This document shows, piece after piece, positions 1 to 5,878 of a DNA stretch of 11,966 nt. The DNA is taken from positions 1 through 11,966 of the forward strand of contig NZER01000088.1 of NCBI GenBank assembly GCA_002690445.1, given 5' to 3'. The notes under the pieces are model-generated. The model was not told the origin of the DNA. It was given only the letters and a program-made list of their open reading frames with translations, and made no database searches. Numbering within the stretch: the stretch's first letter is position 1; every line of letters begins with the position of its first letter. The translations under genes were made by a program, and so were the position numbers. Source of the stretch: Candidatus Pacearchaeota archaeon. GTDB taxonomy: Archaea > Nanoarchaeota > Nanoarchaeia > Pacearchaeales > GW2011-AR1.

Positions 1-2
1 CC

Positions 3-245
3 GAAAGCGATGACGGCAGCAAGCTCTATGTAGATGGGAAGGAGCTGCTCAACAACGACGGCGACTATGCCCGCATCGAGATCGAGCCCGAGCGCGATAC
101 CGCGATCCTGCAATACACGGGCGGCACCACCGGGATCTCGAAAGGGGCGATGCTGAGCCACGCCAACCTCTACGTGAACACGCTGCAGACCGCGCTCTGG
201 ATGTCCGACCTGCGCCAAGGCGACGAGCGCATGATGGGCGTCCTG
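3..245 (+). other. Fragment of a long-chain acyl-CoA synthetase (FadD type), probably foreign to the phage
   Basis: Translation in the frame starting at position 3 gives about 81 residues with the AMP-binding signature [16 protein letters not shown], encoded at 114-161. It is followed by HANLYVNT and GDERMMGVL, as in FadD, where the next residues are expected to be a PFFHVFAMT-like segment. Here the codon after GVL (241-245) switches to ITPLALQ and homology ends. FadD activates fatty acids to acyl-CoA with ATP and is normally about 550 residues; this piece holds only the ATP-binding loop region and cannot be an active enzyme. The residues flanking the signature resemble alphaproteobacterial FadD, a weak impression. 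Most likely an assembly or library chimera at a contig end; a captured host gene fragment is the alternative. Confidence 0.85.
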
Positions 246-776
246 ATTACGCCGCTCGCCCTCCAGCTACGCATCACGACGCCAGCGACAGCGCACCGCA
301 TCTTCCGTGACTACATCGAGGCGCTCAACCAAGACCCCGATAAGTACGTCATGCCGCCAGCCGACGAAGAACGCGGCCCCGCCATCACCGCCGAAGAGGC
401 GATATCCGCTGTGCTGAGTGGCGAGATCCCCAACGGCACGCCCGTCGAGCCGATCGCCGACCACCTGCGCAAGCTCGTCGAGTTCCAGCAGTCCGACGAC
501 TTCGGCCACGTGGACACCCGCGAAGAGCTAAACATCTGGCGGTTCTACATCGCCAGCGTTCAGCAACGATTCCAGCAGGAACAGCGCCAACAACAACTGG
601 CCGCCGCCGCCCAACAACTACAACAGGGCATGGCTGGCGGAGGCGGAGGCGACGCGGGCACCGGCGACGCTGGCGGCGTCCCGACAACACTCGACAGCGA
701 CGTTGAGCAACCGTCGCCGTCGAACGGCCTCGACAGCGGCACCGTCGAACCGACGGGCGGCGCCGATGGAGCCTAG
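3..776 (+). CDS. Chimeric open frame: FadD fragment joined to phage portal protein C-terminus (5' partial)
   Basis: The frame is open from the window edge to TAG at 774-776; the first ATG inside it is at 150. Residues encoded by 3-245 match acyl-CoA synthetase. From about 246 the protein changes character: a helical region with an [15 protein letters not shown] segment and an [11 protein letters not shown] segment, then a Gln-rich coiled-coil stretch (about 545-635), then a Gly/Asp/Pro-rich acidic tail. A hinge of the kind 'xxIxxGExP...DxHxxHLxxHxxF' followed by a Gln-rich helix is usual at the C-terminus of phage portal proteins, and the place just upstream of small genes, scaffold and capsid genes fits a portal. 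Portal proteins are normally 450-750 residues, so only the last ~175 residues would be present. The portal call is inference from position and style, not from a catalytic motif. ATG 150 lies inside the FadD motif and is probably not a true start. Confidence 0.6.
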   Translation, partial: ESDDGSKLYVDGKELLNNDGDYARIEIEPERDTAILQYTGGTTGISKGAMLSHANLYVNTLQTALWMSDLRQGDERMMGVLITPLALQLRITTPATAHRIFRDYIEALNQDPDKYVMPPADEERGPAITAEEAISAVLSGEIPNGTPVEPIADHLRKLVEFQQSDDFGHVDTREELNIWRFYIASVQQRFQQEQRQQQLAAAAQQLQQGMAGGGGGDAGTGDAGGVPTTLDSDVEQPSPSNGLDSGTVEPTGGADGA

Positions 777-989
777 CGATGAGTACGCGATGCACGACGG
801 CGATATTCAATAACGACGACCTCAACATGCACCTATATCATGAGATGCACGACGGCGCGTATCACCTTGAGGTGTACGTTAAAGTAACCGACGGCGAGTT
901 CAAAGGTGAAAACACAAACAGTTGTATCAACATCGTCGTACCGTTGTGCATGGTCGAGCCGTTGAAGCAGTTGATGGAACCTAGCGATG
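765..989 (+). repeat. 17-base direct repeats (765-781 and 973-989) flanking the 72-aa gene
   Basis: The two copies read GATGGAGCCTAGCGATG and GATGGAACCTAGCGATG, one difference, 208 bases apart. Each ends in the ATG of a gene (779 and 987) and includes its GGA-type ribosome site. The first copy includes the portal stop TAG in frame. The second copy is read in another frame as Met-Glu-Pro-Ser-Asp, so protein conservation does not explain the match. Confidence 0.8.
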
Positions 990-997
990 CCCAATGA
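779..997 (+). CDS. Small phage protein of unknown function (72 aa)
   Basis: The ATG lies two bases after the portal stop and is preceded by GGAG at 768-771, so translation is probably coupled to the portal gene. The 72-residue product has no motif I recognise. It has an N-terminal stretch rich in His, Asp and Met, then a probable beta strand (HLEVYVKVTDGEF), a second hydrophobic strand (CINIVVPLCMV) and a short acidic end. Its middle part (around 880-945) is visibly more AT-rich than neighbouring genes, with codons such as AAA, GTA and ACA. The gene is bracketed by near-identical 17-base repeats that contain its own start and the next gene's start, which suggests insertion or duplication. It overlaps the next gene by 11 bases. 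Confidence 0.65.
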   Translation: MSTRCTTAIFNNDDLNMHLYHEMHDGAYHLEVYVKVTDGEFKGENTNSCINIVVPLCMVEPLKQLMEPSDAQ

Positions 998-1193
998 GCC
1001 GACGCCGTCACCAGTGCGCGCTGCTACCGCCGCCGCGCCGTCGTTCACGAAGCGCGGCAGCAGCGATGACGCCGTCTGCGATCATTGCGGTACTGCGATC
1101 CGATTCACCGGCAACCCGACGTTCGGCAGCGACATCGACGCCCACGTTTGTACGACGCCCAACGGCAGCGAGCCATCGGGAGACGTATCGTGA
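987..1193 (+). CDS. Small CxxC protein, putative zinc-binding (68 aa)
   Basis: The ATG is inside the end of the previous gene (11-base overlap), and the stop overlaps the next start (GTGA, 4 bases). The first ~25 residues are Pro/Ala/Thr-rich and probably disordered. A compact CDHCG motif follows (Cys31, Cys34), then His53 and Cys55 (AHVC), so a C-x2-C ... H-x-C site could hold one zinc ion in a short knuckle. The last residues are Ser/Gly/Asp-rich. Small zinc-knuckle proteins are frequent in phage genomes, with roles from DNA binding to structural cross-bridging; nothing here decides between them. A second ATG at 994 opens another frame, but that product looks like an Arg-rich shadow. Confidence 0.65.
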   Translation: MPNEPTPSPVRAATAAAPSFTKRGSSDDAVCDHCGTAIRFTGNPTFGSDIDAHVCTTPNGSEPSGDVS

Positions 1194-1621
1194 CCATCAA
1201 CCGCAGTGATTACGACGAGTTACAGCGACGACGCGGCAAGGACGAGCGTGCGCGCACCGTCGAACAGCAGCGACTGACACACCTCGTCGGCGTAGCGGCC
1301 AGCGAACTCGTCAGCGACCCGCGCTGGAACATGTTCTGCGAGCACGTCGAGTCGCTGCGCCAACGCCACGACAGCGAGGCGACAGCGGCAGCGACAGCCA
1401 TCGTCGATGACGGCCCCAACATGACCGATGCCGAGCTGCGCGGCGCCTTCGTGCGACACGCTCGCCATCGTGGCCGTGCCGCCGCGTTGACAGACGTACT
1501 TAACCTTGTTAGTGTGCTGGTCAATAGAGGCGAGAAAGCGTTCGCCGAGATGACGCAACTGACGCGCGACGCAGCCAATGAAGCGTCGCAGCCGTCGAAG
1601 GGAGCCGTCAATGTCGAATAG
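1190..1621 (+). CDS. Phage protein of unknown function, highly charged and helical (143 aa)
   Basis: I chose GTG at 1190 because GGGAG at 1178-1182 sits seven bases upstream and the codon overlaps the stop of the previous gene; the frame is open further up (to 1085), but that part overlaps the previous gene out of phase. The product is rich in Arg, Glu, Gln and Ala and predicts as mostly alpha-helix, with an early YDELQRRRGKDERAR segment and a later mixed region ending in a small hydrophobic helix (LTDVLNLVSVLV). No membrane segment, signal peptide or known domain is visible. Its place just after the portal, before the scaffold, is where many phages carry small accessory head genes. It overlaps the next gene by 11 bases. 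Confidence 0.7.
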   Translation: MTINRSDYDELQRRRGKDERARTVEQQRLTHLVGVAASELVSDPRWNMFCEHVESLRQRHDSEATAAATAIVDDGPNMTDAELRGAFVRHARHRGRAAALTDVLNLVSVLVNRGEKAFAEMTQLTRDAANEASQPSKGAVNVE

Positions 1622-1802
1622 AACGGGCCGTTCGGGCACTCCTGGTAACAGTACCACCTACCGCAGCGTCAACATCATCACGTCCAATCCATTAGCATTG
1701 CAGCCTGCTAACGTCGCGTCACGCAAGAACGCATCGCGACCGTCAACCGGCACCATACGTCGTCGGGGCAACGGCCCGTTCGAACTACGTCGGCGCGGCT
1801 AA
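1611..1802 (+). CDS. Small basic, low-complexity phage protein (63 aa)
   Basis: The ATG at 1611 has a strong site, AAGGGAG at 1598-1604, six bases upstream; an in-frame ATG at 1578 would add 11 Arg-rich residues encoded inside the previous gene and has no such site. The protein begins MSNRTGRSGTPG and is rich in Arg, Ser, Thr, Asn and Pro, strongly basic, with no hydrophobic core, so it is likely disordered. In size and style it resembles the small basic protein encoded at 5623-5823; the two could play similar roles, for example binding DNA or the capsid inner face, but I see no convincing alignment. Confidence 0.55.
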   Translation: MSNRTGRSGTPGNSTTYRSVNIITSNPLALQPANVASRKNASRPSTGTIRRRGNGPFELRRRG

Positions 1803-1824
1803 CGACGCCACGACGAGACGCCTC

Positions 1825-2085
1825 ATGGCCGAACAGCAACAGCTACGACTCAAAGACATCGCAACCGACGTGACCACCGTCAAGTGCGCCGTCGAGACGT
1901 TCGTCGGTACTGACGGCCAACGCCCATCCAAGCACTATTTCGAAGAGTTCTACGATCGCCAGGGCGCGTATATCGTCAAGGCAATCGTGACGTATCGGTT
2001 TACCGACGACGACGTCAATCACGCCGACAGCGGCGTCGACAGCGGCAACCAGCCTACTACTACCGTCAGCACCGTCAGCGGCTAG
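1825..2085 (+). CDS. Small phage protein of unknown function (86 aa)
   Basis: The ATG at 1825 has only a weak purine-rich site (GACGAGAC, about 1811-1818). The N-terminal two thirds look like a small folded domain with alternating strands (DVTTVKCAVETFVG, then a FEEFYDRQGAYIVKAIVTYRF segment); the last ~25 residues are Asp/Ser/Thr-rich and probably flexible. I do not recognise a family. It closes the block of small genes between portal and scaffold and ends in TAG. Confidence 0.6.
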   Translation: MAEQQQLRLKDIATDVTTVKCAVETFVGTDGQRPSKHYFEEFYDRQGAYIVKAIVTYRFTDDDVNHADSGVDSGNQPTTTVSTVSG

Positions 2086-2205
2086 ATCCTAGCCGACGAC
2101 CCCCACTACTACGTTCGCTCGTGCGTTCGCCGTCACAATGGCGGCGCGGCAACGTCAGCCTATCGACGCGGCGCCTATCATGGTGCCAGAAGGGGTGTAG
2201 CAGTT
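2086..2205 (+). promoter_or_regulatory. Intergenic leader before the scaffold gene, with a small stem-loop
   Basis: The 120-base gap contains GGCGCC at 2170-2175 and GGTGCC at 2182-2187, which pair as a 6-bp stem (one G-U) with the six-base loop TATCAT. AGAAGGGG, the scaffold ribosome site, follows at once. There is no T-run, so it is not a typical terminator. A 20-codon frame (2138-2200) exists but lacks a ribosome site. I see no convincing promoter. Confidence 0.35.
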
Positions 2206-3105
2206 ATGACCACCAAAGAAGACGACATTACACCGTTAGACGATGATCGCGATCTCGACGGCGACCCTAACGCCGACGCCAGCGACGTCAGCACCGGCGA
2301 CGGCGCTGACAACGACCTGCGCGACGAAGGCGAGCCTGGAGGCGATCATCCTGGGTTTATTCGCGGTCGTAAGGAATACCGCCTGCGCAAACGCACCGAG
2401 AACACTCTCGCTGTGGAGCGTGAGGCGCGAATCCGAGCCGAAGAGCGTGCAGCGACGCTGGAGCGCGACGTCCAACGGCCCGCCGATTCAACCGCTGACC
2501 GCGCAGACGACGGCAATCGTCGCCTAACCGTGCAAGAACTCGACACCGATGTGAAGGAAGGCCGACGGTCCGTCGTGGAAGCGATGGACATCCTGAACAG
2601 CCAACGTGTAGAGGACAGCTTCAAGCAACGTGACGATGCAAACCGTAGTGAGGCGTCGGCCAGCCGCCAGCTTGACATCGCCAGCCGCGAAATCACCGCA
2701 TACAAGGAACTGGCACCGTCGTTGGGGACCGGCGAACACCCGCGTTTCAAGGACATCGCCGGTGAGTTCCGTAAACTGCGTGGCGAAGGCCATCCCGACG
2801 ACATCCGTACCGAGGTGCTCGCCATACGTACTGTGCTTGGCCCGCTCGACCGGTTCAAGAAGCGTACCGAACTGGCGGGCGGCGACCGGCGTCGGGCCGG
2901 TGCCAACCACGCTGAGTCTGGCGGCAATCGTGGCGACGGCGGTCGACGTCACAGTGACCCGAACGCGATGACCATCAAGCACGCCGACGGCAAGACGTAC
3001 ACCGTGCCACAAAAGTACGTCGAGCACTGGAAACGGCGCGGTTTCGATAAGGCGAACATGGAGAAGGAGGCGTCGTACCTGTCCGTCGGCCAACTGACGG
3101 TCTAG
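2206..3105 (+). CDS. Putative capsid scaffolding protein (299 aa)
   Basis: The ATG follows AAGGGG (about 2190-2195). The layout is that of a phage scaffold: a strongly acidic, disordered N-terminus (residues 1-50, many Asp), a long charged helical/coiled-coil region (about 55-170) rich in Arg, Glu, Ala and Gln, a second helical part (about 175-225), a Gly/Arg/Asn linker (225-250), and a compact basic C-terminal element (about 255-299, TYTVPQKYVEHWKRRGF). In P22-like and other tailed phages scaffolds are 250-320 residues, and their basic C-terminus binds the capsid protein during procapsid assembly, after which the scaffold leaves or is cleaved. Its place between portal and capsid genes fits. 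No protease active site is visible. Certainty comes from position and composition, since scaffolds hardly conserve sequence. Confidence 0.7.
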   Translation: MTTKEDDITPLDDDRDLDGDPNADASDVSTGDGADNDLRDEGEPGGDHPGFIRGRKEYRLRKRTENTLAVEREARIRAEERAATLERDVQRPADSTADRADDGNRRLTVQELDTDVKEGRRSVVEAMDILNSQRVEDSFKQRDDANRSEASASRQLDIASREITAYKELAPSLGTGEHPRFKDIAGEFRKLRGEGHPDDIRTEVLAIRTVLGPLDRFKKRTELAGGDRRRAGANHAESGGNRGDGGRRHSDPNAMTIKHADGKTYTVPQKYVEHWKRRGFDKANMEKEASYLSVGQLTV

Positions 3106-3127
3106 CGGCGGCGCAACGATCATCACC

Positions 3128-3637
3128 GTGGGTATCACAGCAGCAGTCCCGAAGTATCACCGCCTGGGCGAAGGTTTCAACAAGCGCGAACACCTCAAGG
3201 CGATGGAGCATTCTGGCCGTCGAACGAAGGCGCATGGGTATCAGTCGGCGGCGTCGTGGATCACCGAGAAGACGGACGGACGCAAGGGCATCCTGCTGTG
3301 CAAATGGTGCGATCATAAGTTTAACCCGAAGCGTAATAAGTACCGCAAGCGGTTCGTGCCGGACCCGTCGGGCGTCACCAGCGGTTTCATGGCGAACGGC
3401 ATGTGCAACGACTGCAAGCAGCCGACCGTCAACTGCGGCGGCGGCACCTTCTACGTCGCTGAGGAACTCTGGGCAAAGGTCAGTATGGACCCTGCCGAGG
3501 CCCGTCGACGTTGGCGCCAACGCCAGCGCATGGGCGAAGAGCTATCACTGCTACGTAAGATCACGCAATCCAATTCGTCGCGTCGGCAGCCGTCGGCGCG
3601 CCTCAACATTACCGACAAAAGGAGAATACGCCCATGA
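3128..3637 (+). CDS. Five-cysteine, putative zinc-binding phage protein (169 aa)
   Basis: It starts at GTG 3128 with no clear ribosome site, 22 bases after the scaffold stop; the next in-frame start candidate is Met25. The core contains LCKWC (Cys58, Cys61), a basic KRNKYRKRF stretch, MCNDC (Cys93, Cys96) and Cys103 (VNCGGGTFYV), i.e. two CxxC pairs about 31 residues apart as in zinc ribbons. A basic helical tail (about 122-145, RRRWRQRQRM) and an Arg/Ser-rich end follow. No HNH or other nuclease residues are evident. Its place between scaffold and the putative decoration gene suggests a virion or assembly protein; a DNA-binding role is possible given the net positive charge. Family not recognised. 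It overlaps the next gene by ATGA. Confidence 0.7.
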   Translation: MGITAAVPKYHRLGEGFNKREHLKAMEHSGRRTKAHGYQSAASWITEKTDGRKGILLCKWCDHKFNPKRNKYRKRFVPDPSGVTSGFMANGMCNDCKQPTVNCGGGTFYVAEELWAKVSMDPAEARRRWRQRQRMGEELSLLRKITQSNSSRRQPSARLNITDKRRIRP

Positions 3638-4395
3638 GAGTATCAGGAAACATTCACGGCGTCGGCGGTGAGATCATACGTGAATACCATATCGGCGCGA
3701 CGTTCGGGACCGCTGGTGTCATCGCGATGGCAACAGCCGCGACGCCTAACGGGATCATCCCGAACGCATCTGAGACCACCGCTGTTGACGTCGTTGGCGT
3801 CACGATGGGCACGGCGACTTACAGCGCCACGCCAGCCGTCGGCGCACTTGGCACCATCGAGGTGTCTGTGCGGCCCGACAGCATCGTCAACCTGCTGATG
3901 TCGGGCGGCGGCACCGAGGGTACGGCGCTGACCGTCATGACGAACACCGTTGCCGACGCATCCACGCCGGACACTATCACGTCGGGCGACGCACAAGCGA
4001 ACAGCATGATCGGCGGCACCGTTTGGCGCCGTCAGCGCCACGACAACGAAGCGGGCCTGTCGGAGTGGCGTGTCATCAATGCACACACGGGGAACACTAG
4101 CGTCGGCTTCACGGTCGACCTCGAATACGGGATCGCTGTCAACGATCAGTTTCTTATGTGCCCGTTTACGCTGCTGCCTGGCGACGGTACTGACACGACT
4201 GACGGTCATGGGCAGGTGAACCTTACCGACGCCTACACCGAGGCCGACTGCACCGTAGCGAGCGGCACCGGCCTGCCGTGTACGGTGTATAACCTACGCC
4301 TGCGTGACACCAACAACAGCGAGGTCGAGGTCATTCTCGACGACCATATCTACCGTCTGCTGTCGACTTCAGCGCAGATCGTCTACATCAACTAG
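3634..4395 (+). CDS. Putative head decoration or capsid accessory protein, beta-rich (253 aa)
   Basis: The ATG overlaps the previous stop and is served by AAAAGGAG at 3617-3624. The product is rich in Gly, Thr, Val, Ala and Asp and low in Lys, typical of an extracellular or virion beta-sandwich protein. It has repeated strand-like segments (GVIAMATAATPNGII, VDVVGVTMGTATYSATP, TIEVSVRPDSIVNLLMSGG) and a C-terminal half with more strands (GFTVDLEYGIAVNDQFLMC, VEVILDDHIYRLL). There is no signal peptide or membrane segment. It lies directly before the major capsid gene, where many phages encode the protein that stabilises the outer capsid. I assign decoration from position and fold style only; it could instead be a head-completion protein. 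Confidence 0.6.
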   Translation: MRVSGNIHGVGGEIIREYHIGATFGTAGVIAMATAATPNGIIPNASETTAVDVVGVTMGTATYSATPAVGALGTIEVSVRPDSIVNLLMSGGGTEGTALTVMTNTVADASTPDTITSGDAQANSMIGGTVWRRQRHDNEAGLSEWRVINAHTGNTSVGFTVDLEYGIAVNDQFLMCPFTLLPGDGTDTTDGHGQVNLTDAYTEADCTVASGTGLPCTVYNLRLRDTNNSEVEVILDDHIYRLLSTSAQIVYIN

Positions 4396-4490
4396 GCGAT
4401 ACCCTAGTGACGGCGATCATGATATCGCCACGGCGAGCGTAAGTGCCGAAGAAGATTACGCACCTCACAACGTTCTAGGAGGTAACAATC
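4396..4490 (+). promoter_or_regulatory. Leader of the major capsid gene: stem-loop and strong ribosome-binding site
   Basis: GGCGAT (4412-4417) and ATCGCC (4424-4429) form a perfect 6-bp stem with the six-base loop CATGAT, partly inside the repeat ACGGCGATCATGA (4410-4422). AGGAGGT at 4477-4483, a full match to the 16S rRNA tail, stands seven bases before the capsid ATG. This is the best ribosome site in the window, as expected for the most abundant virion protein. No T-run follows the hairpin and no sure promoter is seen. Confidence 0.6.
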
Positions 4491-5402
4491 ATGCTTAAAT
4501 CAACCGACTTCGCGGATCTACTCGACCCGCGATTCCGGCGTATCTTCGACGAAGAGTACGCTCAAGTGCCAGACCGCGTCGGCGATTTCTATAACGTTAT
4601 GTCAGCGTCGTTGCAGACCGAGCGGCTAAGCTCCGTCGGCACCACAGGCGCGATTCCGCAGTTGTCCGGCGCTCTCACCTACGACGACGTGTTTCAGGGC
4701 TACGATGTGGCGATCACGCCGTTGGAGTTCGCCAGCGGTATCCAGATCGAGAAGAAGCTATTCGACGACGGCTTGTTCAACGTCATCGACCAGAAGCCGC
4801 GCGCCCTCGCCGGTTCGCTGTTCAGGCTACGGCAGTCGCACGCGGTCAGGCCGTTCACCAACGCGTTCAGCGTGGACAGCTTTTTCTACTCGCATAGCGA
4901 GAGCGTCGCGATGTGCAGCAACAGCCACACAACAACGTCGAACGCATCAACAGCCAGCGGCTTCGATAACCTCGTGACAACTGCACTCACGGCGACGTCT
5001 CTCGCGGCGGCGCGCACCCAGATGGTGCAATTTCGCGGCGATCGCGCCGAGATCATCGGGATCATGCCCGATACGCTGCTCGTGCCGGTCGACCTCTACG
5101 AAACGGCGTTCGAGATTGTCGGGTCGCAGGGTAAGCCGACCGACGCCACCAACGCGGCCAACGTCCACTTCGGCCAGTACAAGGTCGAGGAGTGGATCTA
5201 CCTGGCCGACACTAACGACTGGTTCCTGATGGACAGCCGGGCCATGAAAAACGGGCGCGGCCTTATCTGGATGGACCGTGACAAAGGCTCGTTTGCGTTC
5301 GTTGAGGACTTCGAGACATTCAACGGCAAGTGGCGCGTGTACAGCCGGTGGGGCAACGCGTTCGTGGATTGGCGTTTCGTGCTAGGCGCTCAGGTATCCT
5401 AG
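4491..5402 (+). CDS. Major capsid protein, Mu gpT-like HK97 fold (303 aa)
   Basis: The start is fixed by AGGAGGT seven bases upstream. The N-terminus (FADLLDPRFRRIFDEEY, then VGDFYNVM at 30-37) and the middle part, where a helix ending NAF (122-126) leads into SVAMCSNSH (138-146), Asn151 and a TALTATSLAAARTQM helix (164-178), match the layout of Mu gpT-type major head subunits. In these a 'dG..LcS..H' segment precedes a 'Ls...l..a' helix. LLVPVDLYETAFEIVG (196-211), the EEWIYLADTNDWFLMD stretch (233-248) and the C-terminal RVYSRWGNAFVDWRFVLGA complete the P-domain/A-domain pattern. About 300 residues is the usual length for this type. The protein would form the icosahedral shell together with the scaffold and the portal. 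No extra N-terminal delta domain is seen, which fits a separate scaffold gene. Confidence 0.88.
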   Translation: MLKSTDFADLLDPRFRRIFDEEYAQVPDRVGDFYNVMSASLQTERLSSVGTTGAIPQLSGALTYDDVFQGYDVAITPLEFASGIQIEKKLFDDGLFNVIDQKPRALAGSLFRLRQSHAVRPFTNAFSVDSFFYSHSESVAMCSNSHTTTSNASTASGFDNLVTTALTATSLAAARTQMVQFRGDRAEIIGIMPDTLLVPVDLYETAFEIVGSQGKPTDATNAANVHFGQYKVEEWIYLADTNDWFLMDSRAMKNGRGLIWMDRDKGSFAFVEDFETFNGKWRVYSRWGNAFVDWRFVLGAQVS

Positions 5403-5477
5403 CGGCGACACGACGGCGGGTCGATGCCACGCGCGTTCGAACAGTGACGGCGGCGTAGCGGTTCGAAGGTTCGGACC

Positions 5478-5561
5478 ATTACGACCGGCAACGACAAGGG
5501 CAAACTGATATGCGTGCCGAAGCGCGGTCACATAGTCAAGGGCAACAAGCGCGGCAAGTGA
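5478..5561 (+). CDS. Candidate micro-ORF with an ATT start (27 aa)
   Basis: In the 220-base gap after the capsid gene, one frame reads TTGNDKGKLICVPKRGHIV and continues KGNKRGK to a TGA at 5559-5561. It is basic and Gly/Lys-rich and uses the common codons of the neighbours. The frame has no ATG, GTG or TTG before the peptide; the only plausible start is ATT at 5478-5480, eight bases after GAAGG (5465-5469). ATT starts are rare (known for infC). Alternatives are a lost start through mutation or sequencing error, or chance. Confidence 0.3.
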   Translation: MTTGNDKGKLICVPKRGHIVKGNKRGK

Positions 5562-5565
5562 CGCG

Positions 5566-5598
5566 CCTCACAACGGCGATCATGACGACGGCGATCAT
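5566..5598 (+). repeat. Intergenic repeat cluster shared with the capsid leader
   Basis: CCTCACAACG (5566-5575) also occurs at 4463-4472; ACGGCGATCATGA (5573-5585) also occurs at 4410-4422; a partial copy ACGGCGATCAT lies at 5588-5598. In the capsid leader the two words are about 40 bases apart and in reverse order, whereas here they overlap. The copies occur only in gaps flanking the capsid gene as far as I can see. Confidence 0.55.
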
Positions 5599-5610
5599 CG
5601 CGACGCCGAC

Positions 5611-5625
5611 AGGAGCATAACCATG
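5611..5625 (+). promoter_or_regulatory. Ribosome-binding leader identical to that at 5864-5878
   Basis: AGGAGCATAACCATG precedes and includes the start of the gene at 5623; exactly the same 15 bases precede and include the start of the next gene at 5876. The identity includes the spacer, which is not needed for ribosome binding, so it suggests copying or a shared post-transcriptional control. Confidence 0.7.
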
Positions 5626-5823
5626 GCTAACCGGTTTCATACGTCGAACCCTCAACGGCGCGTGACAGCAGCGCCGACACCGTCCGTCGGCACGTCGGGC
5701 GGCGGCAAGCCGTCGGTGGCGACTCGTACGACCTCGTGGCGGCCAAAGCTGTCGCCGTCATCGGGGTCGATGAACCGTGTCGGTTGGCGCAAAGTGAAGC
5801 AGCACCCGACCGGCAGCATCTGA
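5623..5823 (+). CDS. Small basic low-complexity phage protein (66 aa)
   Basis: The ATG is set by AGGAG at 5611-5615. The product is rich in Ser, Thr, Pro, Arg and Gly, strongly basic, with Trp residues near the end (TTSWRPK, RVGWRKVKQHP) and no hydrophobic core. No family is recognised. It sits between the capsid and beta-helix genes, so a small head-associated or DNA-contacting protein is plausible. It resembles the 63-residue protein at 1611-1802 in size, charge and opening residues (MANR versus MSNR). It ends in TGA, unlike the larger genes. Confidence 0.6.
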   Translation: MANRFHTSNPQRRVTAAPTPSVGTSGGGKPSVATRTTSWRPKLSPSSGSMNRVGWRKVKQHPTGSI

Positions 5824-5863
5824 CGGCCATCACGACTGACAACCGTCCGTAACGACCATCATA

Positions 5864-5878
5864 AGGAGCATAACCATG
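5864..5878 (+). promoter_or_regulatory. Second copy of the AGGAGCATAACCATG leader
   Basis: This copy gives the beta-helix gene its ribosome site (AGGAG at 5864-5868, seven bases before ATG 5876). It is identical to 5611-5625. Confidence 0.7.

Noticed and set aside
3..776. A phage-encoded fatty-acid activation enzyme (auxiliary metabolic gene)
   Set aside because: Only about 81 residues around the ATP-binding loop are present and the reading continues into portal-like sequence, so no enzyme can be formed.
385..828. A 147-codon minus-strand frame, Arg-rich
   Set aside because: It is antisense to the portal end and is low-complexity Arg/Cys-rich; no ribosome site.
2138..2200. A 20-codon frame before the scaffold gene
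   Set aside because: It has no ribosome site, and the hairpin and ribosome site of the scaffold gene explain the stretch equally well.
4304..4498. A frame spanning the capsid leader
   Set aside because: It starts inside the preceding gene, is Ser/Thr/Arg-rich without structure, and crosses the capsid start.
5423..5446. A seven-codon frame (MPRAFEQ) just after the capsid gene
   Set aside because: Too short, with no ribosome site.
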